From: Streptomyces panaciradicis
Lineage (GTDB): Bacteria; Actinomycetota; Actinomycetes; Streptomycetales; Streptomycetaceae
Assembly (NCBI RefSeq): GCF_023516615.1
Contig: NZ_JAMGBF010000144.1
Span: 1 to 34,803, forward strand
Reading direction: 5' to 3'
Length of the DNA stretch: 34,803 bases
Of this stretch, positions 7,491-13,497 are shown one piece after another; position 1 is the stretch's first letter, and every line of letters begins with the position of its first letter. The position numbers and the translations under genes are program-made. Below the pieces are notes generated by a model. The model was not told where the DNA came from, did no database searches, and saw only the letters and a program-made list of their open reading frames with translations.

Positions 7491-7937
7491 TCAGCGGCCG
7501 GGGGCGCGCTCGGTGATCTCCTGCAGGAACCACTCGTTGCCGTCGGGGTCCTTGAAGGCGGCGAAGGTGCCGTAGCTGGCCCGCTCGGGGTGCACGCCGG
7601 CCACCCGGCCCATGTCGCCGGCGTGGTGGAAGGCGCCGGTCTCGTCACGGAACGGACCGGACACCTCCACGCCGCGCGAGGCGAGCTCCTCCTGGGCCTC
7701 GAGGATGTCCGTGACGGTCAGTTGGAGGCCGTGGAGTGTGCCCGCCTCCTGCTCGGTGAGGCCCTCACCGAAGATGATCGAGCACGCGGAGCCCGGCGGG
7801 GTCACCTGCACGATCCGGTAGCCGTCGTTGATGGGGAAGTCCGCGTCGAGGCGCCAGCCGAGCCGCTCCACGTAGAAGCCCTTGGCACGGTCGACGTCAC
7901 CGACGGGCAGGACGACGACTTCGAGCTTCATGTCCAT
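7491..7937 (-). CDS. VOC-superfamily (glyoxalase/bleomycin-resistance fold) protein
   Basis: A 148-aa single-unit pair of beta-alpha-beta-beta-beta modules: DVDRAKGFYVERLGWRLDADF in the first half and GLQLTVTDILEAQEELASRG...FKDPDGNEWFLQEI in the second. The DPDGNEW signature is classic for VOC proteins. It probably binds a divalent metal and a small molecule; the substrate is unknown. The start at ATG 7937 (MDMKLEV) is supported by GTGAG 9 nt upstream; ATG 7931 is an alternative. It lies between a 65-aa orphan protein (44 nt upstream) and the molybdopterin oxidoreductase, in an apparent operon driven from the palindrome-bearing promoter near 8270. Confidence 0.88.
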   Translation of the reverse strand: MDMKLEVVVLPVGDVDRAKGFYVERLGWRLDADFPINDGYRIVQVTPPGSACSIIFGEGLTEQEAGTLHGLQLTVTDILEAQEELASRGVEVSGPFRDETGAFHHAGDMGRVAGVHPERASYGTFAAFKDPDGNEWFLQEITERAPGR

Positions 7938-7981
7938 GAATGTGATCTCACTTTCGATGGTGGCGCGGATGCGCGGGGTGG

Positions 7982-8179
7982 TTACAGACCCAGGTCGAGG
8001 GCGAGGCAGGAGTAGTACTTCCAGGACCCCTCCGGGTCGTACGACGCGTTCACCGCGCCGGCCGGAGCAGCCTCGACCGCCTCGGTCATGTCCTCGAAGC
8101 GGATGCGCTCGGGGAGCTTGCCGAAGCGCGCGTGCCGTACCGCCGCCTCGGCGGCTTCCGTGGTGAGCCCCTTGTTCAT
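7982..8179 (-). CDS. Uncharacterised 65-aa protein, first gene of the molybdopterin-oxidoreductase operon
   Basis: ATG at 8179 preceded by GGAG with 7-nt spacing. The protein is acidic/amphipathic (TTEAAEAAVRHARFGKLPER, then FEDMTEAVEAAPAGAVNASY) and ends SWKYYSCLALDLGL with one cysteine near the C-terminus. There is no signal peptide or membrane helix and I recognise no family. A leader-like helical N-terminus with an aromatic/Cys C-terminus is compatible with a modified peptide precursor, but no modification enzyme is nearby, so a small structural or accessory protein is equally possible. It leads the operon and is the gene closest to the CGNR-type palindrome, with a TTGACA promoter about 60 nt upstream, which supports its being real. 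Confidence 0.65.
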   Translation of the reverse strand: MNKGLTTEAAEAAVRHARFGKLPERIRFEDMTEAVEAAPAGAVNASYDPEGSWKYYSCLALDLGL

Positions 8180-8240
8180 GACCGTGCTCCACTTCGTCGT
8201 TCGTGGACGGCGTCCGGGCCTGTCGCCTCGGACGTTCATC

Positions 8241-8269
8241 AGCATGCCCAGCACCGCGTCACCTGTCAA
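8241..8269 (-). promoter_or_regulatory. Housekeeping-type promoter of the small protein-VOC-Mo oxidoreductase operon
   Basis: On the minus strand TTGACA (8264-8269) and CATGCT (8241-8246) are separated by 17 bp, giving a start near 8234 and a leader of about 55 nt. The -35 box is the spacer of the palindrome at 8258-8278, so a bound regulator would block RNA polymerase. Confidence 0.6.
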
Positions 8270-8278
8270 GCCGGTGAC
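8258..8278. promoter_or_regulatory. Palindrome copy A: GTCACC-N9-GGTGAC
   Basis: Arms GTCACC (8258-8263) and GGTGAC (8273-8278), spacer TGTCAAGCC. With one more base on each side (CGTCACC/GGTGACG) the arms are perfect over 7 bp. The same arms, spacing and a closely similar spacer recur at 10602-10622, 10641-10661 and 14832-14852. Proposed operator of the CGNR zinc-finger protein encoded at 14853. Confidence 0.65.
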
Positions 8279-8372
8279 GAACACTGAGGGCGCGCACTCA
8301 GGGCAGGTGAAATGACGTCACACTTCCGTAAGAAGAAACCGCCCTGACGGGTTACGCATGGACGCGTTCGGG

Positions 8373-9815
8373 TCAGACGGTGATGGTCTTGTACTCGGTG
8401 TAGGTGCCGAGCCCGACAGCCCCGTACTCGCGGCCGATGCCGCTGGCCTTGAAGCCGCCGAAGGGGCCGTCGAAGGCGATGGAGGCCCCGTTGACGGTGA
8501 CGGTGCCCGTGCGCAGGCGGCGGGCGACCGCCAGGGCGTGTTCCTCGTCGGCGGACCAGACGCCGCCGGACAGGCCGTACTCGGAGTCGTCGGCGATGCG
8601 GACGGCGTCGTCCTCGTCGTCGTAGGCGATGACGACCAGGACGGGGCCGAAGATCTCCTCCTGCGCGATCCGCATGGAGTTGTCGACGTCGGCGAAGACG
8701 GTGGGGGTGACGTAGTTGCCCCTCTCCAGGCCCTCGGGGAGCTGCGGACCGCCGGTGACCAGGCGGGCGCCCTCCTCGATGCCGAGCCGGATGTAGTCGC
8801 GCACGCGCTCCTGCTGGTCGGGGCGGATCATCGGGCCGATGAAGGTGTCGGGGTCGCTGGGATCGCCCACCTTCAGCGATTCGACGAGCTCCTTCAGCGC
8901 GGTCACGACCTCCTCGTACCGGCTGCGCGGGGCGAGGACGCGGGTCTGGGCGATGCAGGACTCGCCGTTGTTGAGCAGGGAGCCGAACCGCAGACCCGCG
9001 ACGGCCTTGGCGAGGTCGGCGTCGGGAAGGATGATCGCGGCCGACTTGCCGCCCAGTTCCAGGCTGACCCGCTTGAGCTGCTCGCCCGCGATGGCGGCGA
9101 TGCGGCGGCCGGCCCGCGTCGAGCCGGTGAACGCGATCTTGTCGACCTCCCGGTGCGAGATCAGGTACTCGCTGGTCTCCCGGTCGGCAGGCAGCACGCT
9201 GATCACCCCTTCGGGCAGGCCCACGCGCTCCAGCAGTTCGGCGAGGAAGCCCATGCTCAGCGAGTTCTCCGGAGACACCTTCAGCACCACGGAGTTGCCC
9301 GCGAGCAGCGCGGGGATGATCTTCGCGGTGGCCGAGGAGAAGGGCGAGTTCCACGGGATCACCGCGGCCACGACGCCGACCGCCTCGCGGCGCACCACAC
9401 TGCGCACGGGAGACGACGGGTCGGAGGGGACGAGCGTCTCCTCCCAGGCGAACTCCTCGGCCGCCTTCAGGTAGGCGTTCGCCTGGCGGGTCAGGCCCGG
9501 CTGCCCGGCGCGCGTGAACCAGCCGGCCGACCCGTTCTCCAGCGAGATCAGGTGCGCGATCCTCTCCGCGTTCTCCTCGCGCAGCGCGTTGAACCGCCTC
9601 AGGACCGCGATGCGCCGCTCCGGCGGGGCCAGACGCCATTCGCCCTTCTCGAAGGACGTGCGCGCCGCGGCGAGCGCCCGGTCGATGTCCGCCGGCCGCG
9701 CCTGCGCGGCGCGTCCGATCACCGACCGGTCGTGCGGGGAGGCGATGTCGAGCAGCTCCGGACTGTCCGGCCGGACCCAGGAACCTCCGACGAAGAGCCT
9801 GTCGTAGATGATCAT
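8373..9815 (-). CDS. Aldehyde dehydrogenase family protein
   Basis: A 480-aa NAD(P)-dependent aldehyde dehydrogenase of normal length. Motifs: VIPWNSPFS (Asn155), FTGSTRAGR, LELGGKS (general base Glu253), LNNGESCIAQTR (nucleophile Cys287) and EEIFGPVLVV. It oxidises an unidentified aldehyde to the acid in the cytosol. Start at ATG 9815 with GGAGG 7 nt upstream. Monocistronic; its upstream region (9854-9895) carries an inverted repeat and an element also found in front of the DHA2 pump gene 2.6 kb away, suggesting shared control by the TetR at 12552. Confidence 0.93.
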   Translation of the reverse strand: MIIYDRLFVGGSWVRPDSPELLDIASPHDRSVIGRAAQARPADIDRALAAARTSFEKGEWRLAPPERRIAVLRRFNALREENAERIAHLISLENGSAGWFTRAGQPGLTRQANAYLKAAEEFAWEETLVPSDPSSPVRSVVRREAVGVVAAVIPWNSPFSSATAKIIPALLAGNSVVLKVSPENSLSMGFLAELLERVGLPEGVISVLPADRETSEYLISHREVDKIAFTGSTRAGRRIAAIAGEQLKRVSLELGGKSAAIILPDADLAKAVAGLRFGSLLNNGESCIAQTRVLAPRSRYEEVVTALKELVESLKVGDPSDPDTFIGPMIRPDQQERVRDYIRLGIEEGARLVTGGPQLPEGLERGNYVTPTVFADVDNSMRIAQEEIFGPVLVVIAYDDEDDAVRIADDSEYGLSGGVWSADEEHALAVARRLRTGTVTVNGASIAFDGPFGGFKASGIGREYGAVGLGTYTEYKTITV

Positions 9816-9853
9816 GTGCTTCCTCCGGCTTCCCGTACGTCGACGCCCTGCGC

Positions 9854-9880
9854 GTGACAGGCGACATCATCAACTGTCAC
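9854..9880. promoter_or_regulatory. Inverted repeat GTGACAG-N13-CTGTCAC upstream of the aldehyde dehydrogenase
   Basis: Perfect 7-bp arms at 9854-9860 and 9874-9880. The right arm is also the first half of the CTGTCAC-N7-TAGCACTT element shared with the drug-pump promoter. Candidate operator. Confidence 0.45.
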
Positions 9881-9895
9881 ATCAGAGTAGCACTT
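9874..9895. promoter_or_regulatory. Shared element CTGTCAC-N7-TAGCACTT, copy 1
   Basis: CTGTCAC (9874-9880) and TAGCACTT (9888-9895) separated by 7 nt. The identical arrangement occurs at 12497-12518, on the same strand relative to the gene it precedes. Read on the minus strand it contains a TACTCT -10-like box. Confidence 0.45.
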
Positions 9896-9950
9896 CTGCT
9901 GCTTAGCTCATCTTGAGCGTGCGTAAAACCGGGATCGGGGCGAACACGGG

Positions 9951-9983
9951 CCGACCCCCGGGCGAAGGGCGCCCGGGGGTCGG
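9951..9983. terminator. Terminator downstream of msrA
   Basis: A perfect 14-bp stem (9951-9964 with 9970-9983) with the 5-nt loop AAGGG, 25 nt after the msrA stop on the minus strand. It also separates msrA from the aldehyde dehydrogenase promoter. Confidence 0.9.
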
Positions 9984-10007
9984 TCGGATACTGCGGGATC
10001 GAGGCGG

Positions 10008-10523
10008 TCAGGCCTCGGCGCGCTTGGGAAGGCGCCAGTTCGGGCGCGGGAAGTGGCAGGTGTAGCCGTCCGGGTAGCGCTGGAGGTAGTCCTGGTGCTC
10101 CGGCTCCGCCTCCCAGAACGGGCCGGCCGGCACCACCTCGGTCACCACCGGACCCGGCCACAGGCCGGACGCGTCGACGTCGGCGATGGTGTCCTCGGCG
10201 ACGCGGCGCTGCTCCTCGTCGAAGTAGAAGATCGCGGAGCGGTAGCTGGCACCGATGTCGTTGCCCTGCCGGTTCCTCGTGCTCGGGTCGTGGATCTGGA
10301 AGAAGTACTCCAGGATCGTGCGGTAGTCGGTGACCGTGGGATCGAAGGTGATCTCGATCGACTCCGCGTGCTTTCCGTGGTCGCGATAGGTGGCGTTGGG
10401 CTTGTCGTTGTCGCCGCTGTAGCCCACCCGCGTGCGGGTCACCCCGGGCAGCGCCCTGATCAGCTCCTGCATACCCCAGAAGCAGCCGCCCGCCAGCAGC
10501 GCCCTCTCCTCGGCGTCGCTCAT
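10008..10523 (-). CDS. msrA: Peptide methionine-(S)-S-oxide reductase MsrA
   Basis: A 171-aa enzyme reducing methionine S-sulfoxide in proteins, with electrons ultimately from thioredoxin. The active-site motif GCFWG is at residues 13-17 (catalytic Cys14), followed by GYSGG-like GYSGDNDKPNATY (usually GYAGG) and the FFQIHDPS and RNRQGNDIGASYRSAIFY signatures. A C-terminal Cys156 (DGYTCHF) could be the resolving cysteine. The start at ATG 10523 follows AGGTGAGG. It is transcribed alone, with a terminator after it. Its upstream region carries two tandem GTCACC-N9-GGTGAC palindromes and a good TTGTCA/GAATGT promoter, tying it to the CGNR regulator and to the molybdopterin oxidoreductase operon. 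Confidence 0.96.
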   Translation of the reverse strand: MSDAEERALLAGGCFWGMQELIRALPGVTRTRVGYSGDNDKPNATYRDHGKHAESIEITFDPTVTDYRTILEYFFQIHDPSTRNRQGNDIGASYRSAIFYFDEEQRRVAEDTIADVDASGLWPGPVVTEVVPAGPFWEAEPEHQDYLQRYPDGYTCHFPRPNWRLPKRAEA

Positions 10524-10595
10524 GGCACCTCACCTTTCCGTTCGCGTCGTTCGCGCAGGGCTCCAGGCTCGCACGTCGGCGGCCCGAGCAGCTCC

Positions 10596-10624
10596 ACATT
10601 CGTCACCATCTTGGCAGGTGACAA
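10596..10624 (-). promoter_or_regulatory. msrA promoter
   Basis: On the minus strand, TTGTCA (10619-10624), a 17-bp spacer and GAATGT (10596-10601) give a start near 10589 and a 66-nt leader. Palindrome copy B (10602-10622) fills the space between the two boxes. Confidence 0.55.
10602..10622. promoter_or_regulatory. Palindrome copy B: GTCACC-N9-GGTGAC, in the msrA promoter spacer
   Basis: Arms at 10602-10607 and 10617-10622. Read on the minus strand the spacer is TGCCAAGAT, close to TGTCAAGCC of copy A and TGTCAAAAT of copy D. Its position between -35 and -10 implies repression. Confidence 0.65.
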
Positions 10625-10635
10625 CCTGCGTGACA

Positions 10636-10666
10636 GATTCGTCACCCGCCGAAGCGGTGACGAATC
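10636..10666. promoter_or_regulatory. Palindrome copy C: the longest, 11-bp perfect arms
   Basis: GATTCGTCACC (10636-10646) and GGTGACGAATC (10656-10666) are exact reverse complements around CGCCGAAGC. The core GTCACC-N9-GGTGAC is the same as copies A, B and D; its centre is 39 bp from copy B, just upstream of the msrA -35 box. Confidence 0.65.
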
Positions 10667-10678
10667 CGGCAGAGCCGA

Positions 10679-10709
10679 AACGTCGCGAGAGCCGGGAAAA
10701 ATTCCCGCC
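10679..10709. promoter_or_regulatory. Hairpin and sigma-R-like sequence far upstream of msrA
   Basis: CGGGAA-AAA-TTCCCG is a perfect inverted repeat. On the minus strand it supplies GGAAT (10701-10705), followed after 19 bp by GTT (10679-10681); the sigma-R consensus spacing is 18. It could be a second, stress-inducible msrA promoter or just a hairpin; evidence is weak. Confidence 0.3.
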
Positions 10710-10719
10710 TTCCTGAGGG

Positions 10720-10776
10720 GACCCCAACGTCAAGGCCCTGGGCTACGTCGCCGCCTCCGGGCCATCGCCCGCTGAT
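10720..10776 (+). pseudogene. Possible alpha/beta-hydrolase relic
   Basis: Nineteen codons read DPNVKALGYVAASGPSPAD, which resembles the NVKALVYVAAFAPDEGE segment of esterase/alpha-beta hydrolases that follows the nucleophile elbow. Upstream in frame is a stop, and downstream the reading becomes unrecognisable. It lies in the intergenic stretch between the drug pump and msrA. The fragment is short, so this is tentative. Confidence 0.3.
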
Positions 10777-10881
10777 CCCGTCCAAGGGCGGCGGACGCAA
10801 CACCCCGCCGCCCTCGGACGCCGTCAACTGCCGCCTCCCTCATGGCCGTTGGGCGGCGTGGCCGGCGCCCCGGCGACACCC

Positions 10882-12444
10882 CTACGAACGCGCCGACGCC
10901 ACCGACGGGCGCCCGGATTTCTCGACGGCCACGGGGTCGCCCTGGCCCGAGGCCGCGGTCGGGTCGTCGGTCTTCCGCGTCGGCTTCAGGAAGAGAGCCG
11001 ACAGGACGCCGAGGGCGACGGTGGGCGCGATCCACAGGTAGCCGGTGGCCGTGGCGTGGGCGAAGGCGTCCAGTGCGCTGTCGCGCAGGGCGCCGGGCAG
11101 TCGGCCGATGGTGTCGGGGCGGGTCGCGTCGAAGCCGCCGCCGGTCGGCAGGGCGCGGGTGCGGTCGGCGAAGCCGGTGTTGAGGAGGGTGCCGAAGACG
11201 GCGACTCCGAAGGCAGCGCCGATGGAGCGGGCGAAGGTGACGACGGCACTGGCGGCGCCCAGGTCGGCCGCGGGCACGCTGTTCTGGACGGTGGTCAGCA
11301 CGACCATGGGCACCATGCCGATGCCGACACCGGTGATGAGGAAGTACACGCTCAGCACCAGGGTGTCGGTGGCCGCCCCGATGGTGCCGAGCAGGAGCAG
11401 CCCGGCGAGGTTGGCGAGCAGACCCACGAGCAGGATGGCCCGCAGCCGCTCGACGTGGGCGGCCCAGCGCCCGGCCAGGGACTGGCTGATGACCAGTCCG
11501 GCGACGAGCGGCAGCATGTGGACGCCGGAGAGCGTCGCCGAGACGCCGTGCACGATCTGGAGGTACGTCGGCAGGTAGACCAGGACCGCGAACATCGCGG
11601 CGTTGGCGAGGAAGCCGATCAGCGAGGAGAGCACCACCGTCCGGGAGGCGAACATCGCCGGCGGCAGGACCGGCGCGGTGGCGCGGCGCTCGACCGGGAC
11701 CAGCAGCACGGCCGGCGCGACGGTGGCGGCGATCAGGCCGACGATGGCCGGTGAGCCCCAGCCCCAGCGTTCGCCGAAGGACGTGACGAGGACCAGTCCG
11801 GTGGCGATCGCGGCCAGCAGGGTGGCGCCGGGGTAGTCGATGCGGGCCCGGGTGCCCCTGGTGGCGGCGGGCAGCGCTCGCGCGGCGATGGCGAGGGCGA
11901 CGAGGCCGACGGGCAGGTTGACGAGGAAGGCCCACCGCCAGGACAGCTGGTCGGTGAAGATGCCGCCCAGCAGGGGGCCGACGATGCTGGCGACACCGTA
12001 GACCGAGCCGAACAGGCCCTGGTAGCGGCCGCGTTCGCTCGGGGCGACGATGTCGCCGACGAGGGCGAAGGTCAGCACGATCATGCCGCCGCCTCCGACG
12101 CCCTGGAGGACGCGGGCGCCGATGAGCTCGGCAAGGTTCTGGGCCAGGCCGCAGGCCACCGAAGCGATCAGGAAGATCGAGGTGGAGGCCAGGTACAGCC
12201 GCTTGCGGCCGAACATGTCGCCGAGCTTGCCCCACAGCGGGGTGACCGCCGTCGACGCGAGCAGGTAGGCGGCGCTGACCCAGGCGATGTCGTCGAAGCC
12301 GTTCAGGTCCTCGGCTATCCGGGGCAGGGCGGTGGAGACGATCGTCTGATCCAGGGCCGCGAGAAGGACCGCGAGGACCAGCGCGCTCATCGCTGCGGCG
12401 ACACCGCTCGCCTTGGACGTGGAGGACTTGGCTGCATACGACAT
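10882..12444 (-). CDS. DHA2-family MFS drug:H+ antiporter (14 TM)
   Basis: A 520-aa polytopic protein of the EmrB/QacA type. The DHA2 hallmark LDQTIVSTALPRIAEDL is in TM1, WVSAAYLLASTAVTPLWGKLGD follows, and motif-C-like RVLQGVGGGGMIVL and PLLGGIFTDQLSWRWAFLVNLPVG are present; the hydrophobic periodicity fits 14 helices. Proton-driven export of hydrophobic toxicants. ATG 12444 is chosen (GGAGAGG about 10 nt upstream); the GTG at 12453 sits too close to that site. It is divergent from the TetR gene, and its promoter region has an element shared with the aldehyde dehydrogenase. The hydrophilic C-terminus (FLKPTRKTDDPTAAS) is short. Confidence 0.93.
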   Translation of the reverse strand: MSYAAKSSTSKASGVAAAMSALVLAVLLAALDQTIVSTALPRIAEDLNGFDDIAWVSAAYLLASTAVTPLWGKLGDMFGRKRLYLASTSIFLIASVACGLAQNLAELIGARVLQGVGGGGMIVLTFALVGDIVAPSERGRYQGLFGSVYGVASIVGPLLGGIFTDQLSWRWAFLVNLPVGLVALAIAARALPAATRGTRARIDYPGATLLAAIATGLVLVTSFGERWGWGSPAIVGLIAATVAPAVLLVPVERRATAPVLPPAMFASRTVVLSSLIGFLANAAMFAVLVYLPTYLQIVHGVSATLSGVHMLPLVAGLVISQSLAGRWAAHVERLRAILLVGLLANLAGLLLLGTIGAATDTLVLSVYFLITGVGIGMVPMVVLTTVQNSVPAADLGAASAVVTFARSIGAAFGVAVFGTLLNTGFADRTRALPTGGGFDATRPDTIGRLPGALRDSALDAFAHATATGYLWIAPTVALGVLSALFLKPTRKTDDPTAASGQGDPVAVEKSGRPSVASARS

Positions 12445-12496
12445 CGGAAACACACCTCTCCGGGAAGCTCAAGGATCTGGCACTACCAGCGCATAT

Positions 12497-12518
12497 CTGT
12501 CACTTGAATGTAGCACTT
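12497..12518. promoter_or_regulatory. Shared element CTGTCAC-N7-TAGCACTT, copy 2, in the pump/TetR divergent promoter
   Basis: CTGTCAC (12497-12503) and TAGCACTT (12511-12518). It can also be read as a direct repeat TGTCACTT/TAGCACTT 13 bp apart; the minus strand contains a TACATT -10-like box. The likely ligand is the TetR repressor encoded at 12552. Confidence 0.5.
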
Positions 12519-12551
12519 AGGACGCATGTCTCTACTCCCGAGAGGCGTTAG

Positions 12552-13133
12552 ATGTCTCAGGCATCACATTCCGCCACTAGACTCGGTGCGGTGAGAGCCG
12601 ACGCAGCGCGCAATCTGGAAGCCGTCCTGACCACCGGCGCACGTATGCTCGCCGCCGACCCCGGCGCGAGCATCGCGAGCATCGCCGCCGAGGCAGGGGT
12701 CGACCGGCGCACCGTCTACCGCCGCTTCGCCTCCCGGGAGGACCTCCTCACGGCCATCTACGAGGCACGCCTGACGGCGATCGAAAGCGCCATCGAAGAG
12801 GCGCGGCTGCGCGAGGCGCCCGTGGCCGTCGCCCTGCACCGCTACGTAGAGAACATCATCGCCGTCAACCGCACCTGGCCCGTCGACCTCGCCCGCATGC
12901 TCGCCGACGACAGCGTCCACGCCCGCCGCGACGCGGCCGTCGAGGAGGTCGACGCCTTCCTGCGGCGCGCCACCGAGGAAGGCCTCCTGCGGCCGGGGCT
13001 CCCGCAGGGCTGGGCGAGCGCGCTGCTGCCCCAGCTGATGCACCTGGTCTCCCGGCAACTGCCCGAACTGAGCGCGGGACAGGCGGCGGACGTCGTCGTC
13101 GACACCCTCCTCAACGGCCTCGGGACGTCCTGA
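12552..13133 (+). CDS. TetR-family regulator, probable repressor of the DHA2 pump
   Basis: A 193-aa protein. The N-terminal TetR HTH is clear: SIASIAAEAGVDRRTVYRRFASREDLLTAIYEA (written here in family terms; turn at AGVDRRTVYRRF). The helical C-terminal domain resembles regulators of efflux pumps (HRYVENIIAVN, LPQLMHLVSRQLPEL). ATG 12552 has AGAGG 6 nt upstream. The in-frame GTG at 12591 is an equally plausible leaderless start because TAGACT lies 7 nt before it; that form would begin VRADAARNLEAVL, typical of the family. It is divergent from the pump gene, with about 107 bp between, including the shared element. Confidence 0.9.
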   Translation: MSQASHSATRLGAVRADAARNLEAVLTTGARMLAADPGASIASIAAEAGVDRRTVYRRFASREDLLTAIYEARLTAIESAIEEARLREAPVAVALHRYVENIIAVNRTWPVDLARMLADDSVHARRDAAVEEVDAFLRRATEEGLLRPGLPQGWASALLPQLMHLVSRQLPELSAGQAADVVVDTLLNGLGTS

Positions 13134-13137
13134 CACA

Positions 13138-13187
13138 CCGACGGCCCTCGGGAACACCTGGGTCCAGGCGTTCCCGAGGGTCGTCGG
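13138..13187. terminator. Bidirectional hairpin between TetR and the 53-aa ORF
   Basis: Arms 13138-13161 and 13164-13187 pair almost completely (core CCCTCGGGAAC with GTTCCCGAGGG, then CCTGG with CCAGG) around a 2-nt centre. It lies between the TetR stop (13133) and the convergent small ORF stop (13195). Confidence 0.8.
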
Positions 13188-13194
13188 GCGCTGC

Positions 13195-13356
13195 TCATTC
13201 CATGTTCTGCGGAGCCGTCTGCGCTCCGGGCGCCTGCTGTACGTCCTTCTCCCCCGCCGGACGCCGGGCGGCGGCCTCACGAGGCGGCGACACGGTTCCG
13301 GGCAGACGGACGCGACGGAGTCTGGACGGCTCGTTGGCGGAGTCGGAGTGGGTCAA
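13195..13356 (-). CDS. 53-aa protein of unknown function behind a sigma-R-type promoter
   Basis: A TTG start at 13356 is preceded by GGGGAG with about 6-nt spacing. The product is basic and low-complexity (THSDSANEPSRLRRVRLPG, ending TAPQNME), with no cysteine, signal peptide or membrane segment, and I recognise no family. Three things support it as a real gene despite its size. An exact GGAAT-N18-GTT promoter lies upstream at 13386-13411 with sensible spacing. It has a good ribosome binding site. It ends at a strong shared terminator, converging with TetR. It may act as a stress-induced small protein; alternatively the transcript could be a small RNA. Confidence 0.5.
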   Translation of the reverse strand: MTHSDSANEPSRLRRVRLPGTVSPPREAAARRPAGEKDVQQAPGAQTAPQNME

Positions 13357-13385
13357 GGCTTCTCCCCTCGGTGCGTGCTCCGACC

Positions 13386-13411
13386 AACCGACGACGCCAC
13401 CGGCGCATTCC
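13386..13411 (-). promoter_or_regulatory. Sigma-R-type promoter of the 53-aa ORF
   Basis: On the minus strand GGAAT (13407-13411) and GTT (13386-13388) are separated by exactly 18 bp, the consensus for the thiol-stress factor sigma-R. The predicted start near 13379 gives a leader of about 22 nt carrying GGGGAG before the TTG. Confidence 0.6.
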
Positions 13412-13434
13412 GCCGCGCACCGATCCGGACCCGG

Positions 13435-13497
13435 CAGACATCAGAAGCCAGACGTCAGACGCCAGACGCCAGACGCCAGACGTCAGAAGTCAGATCA
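13435..13497. repeat. Nine tandem heptamers (consensus CAGACGY)
   Basis: Units at 13435, 13442, 13449, 13456, 13463, 13470, 13477, 13484 and 13491; three are CAGACGC, two CAGACGT, the others vary (CAGACAT, CAGAAGC, CAGAAGT, CAGATCA). The last unit overlaps the prephenate dehydratase stop codon. A 7-bp period is not a coding period. Confidence 0.9.

Noticed and set aside
7801..7821. A further GTCACC palindrome in the VOC gene
   Set aside because: GTCACCTGCACGATC is followed by CGGTAG and not GGTGAC; it is coding sequence.
8266..9873. Long open frames on both strands across the aldehyde dehydrogenase
   Set aside because: The true frame has every catalytic motif; the others are Arg/Gly/Pro-rich shadows.
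10730..12472. A 580-codon Arg-rich frame over the drug pump
   Set aside because: Frame-shifted copy of the DHA2 gene with no hydrophobic helices.
13435..13497. CRISPR-like array
   Set aside because: Repeats of 7 bp without spacers; a simple tandem repeat.
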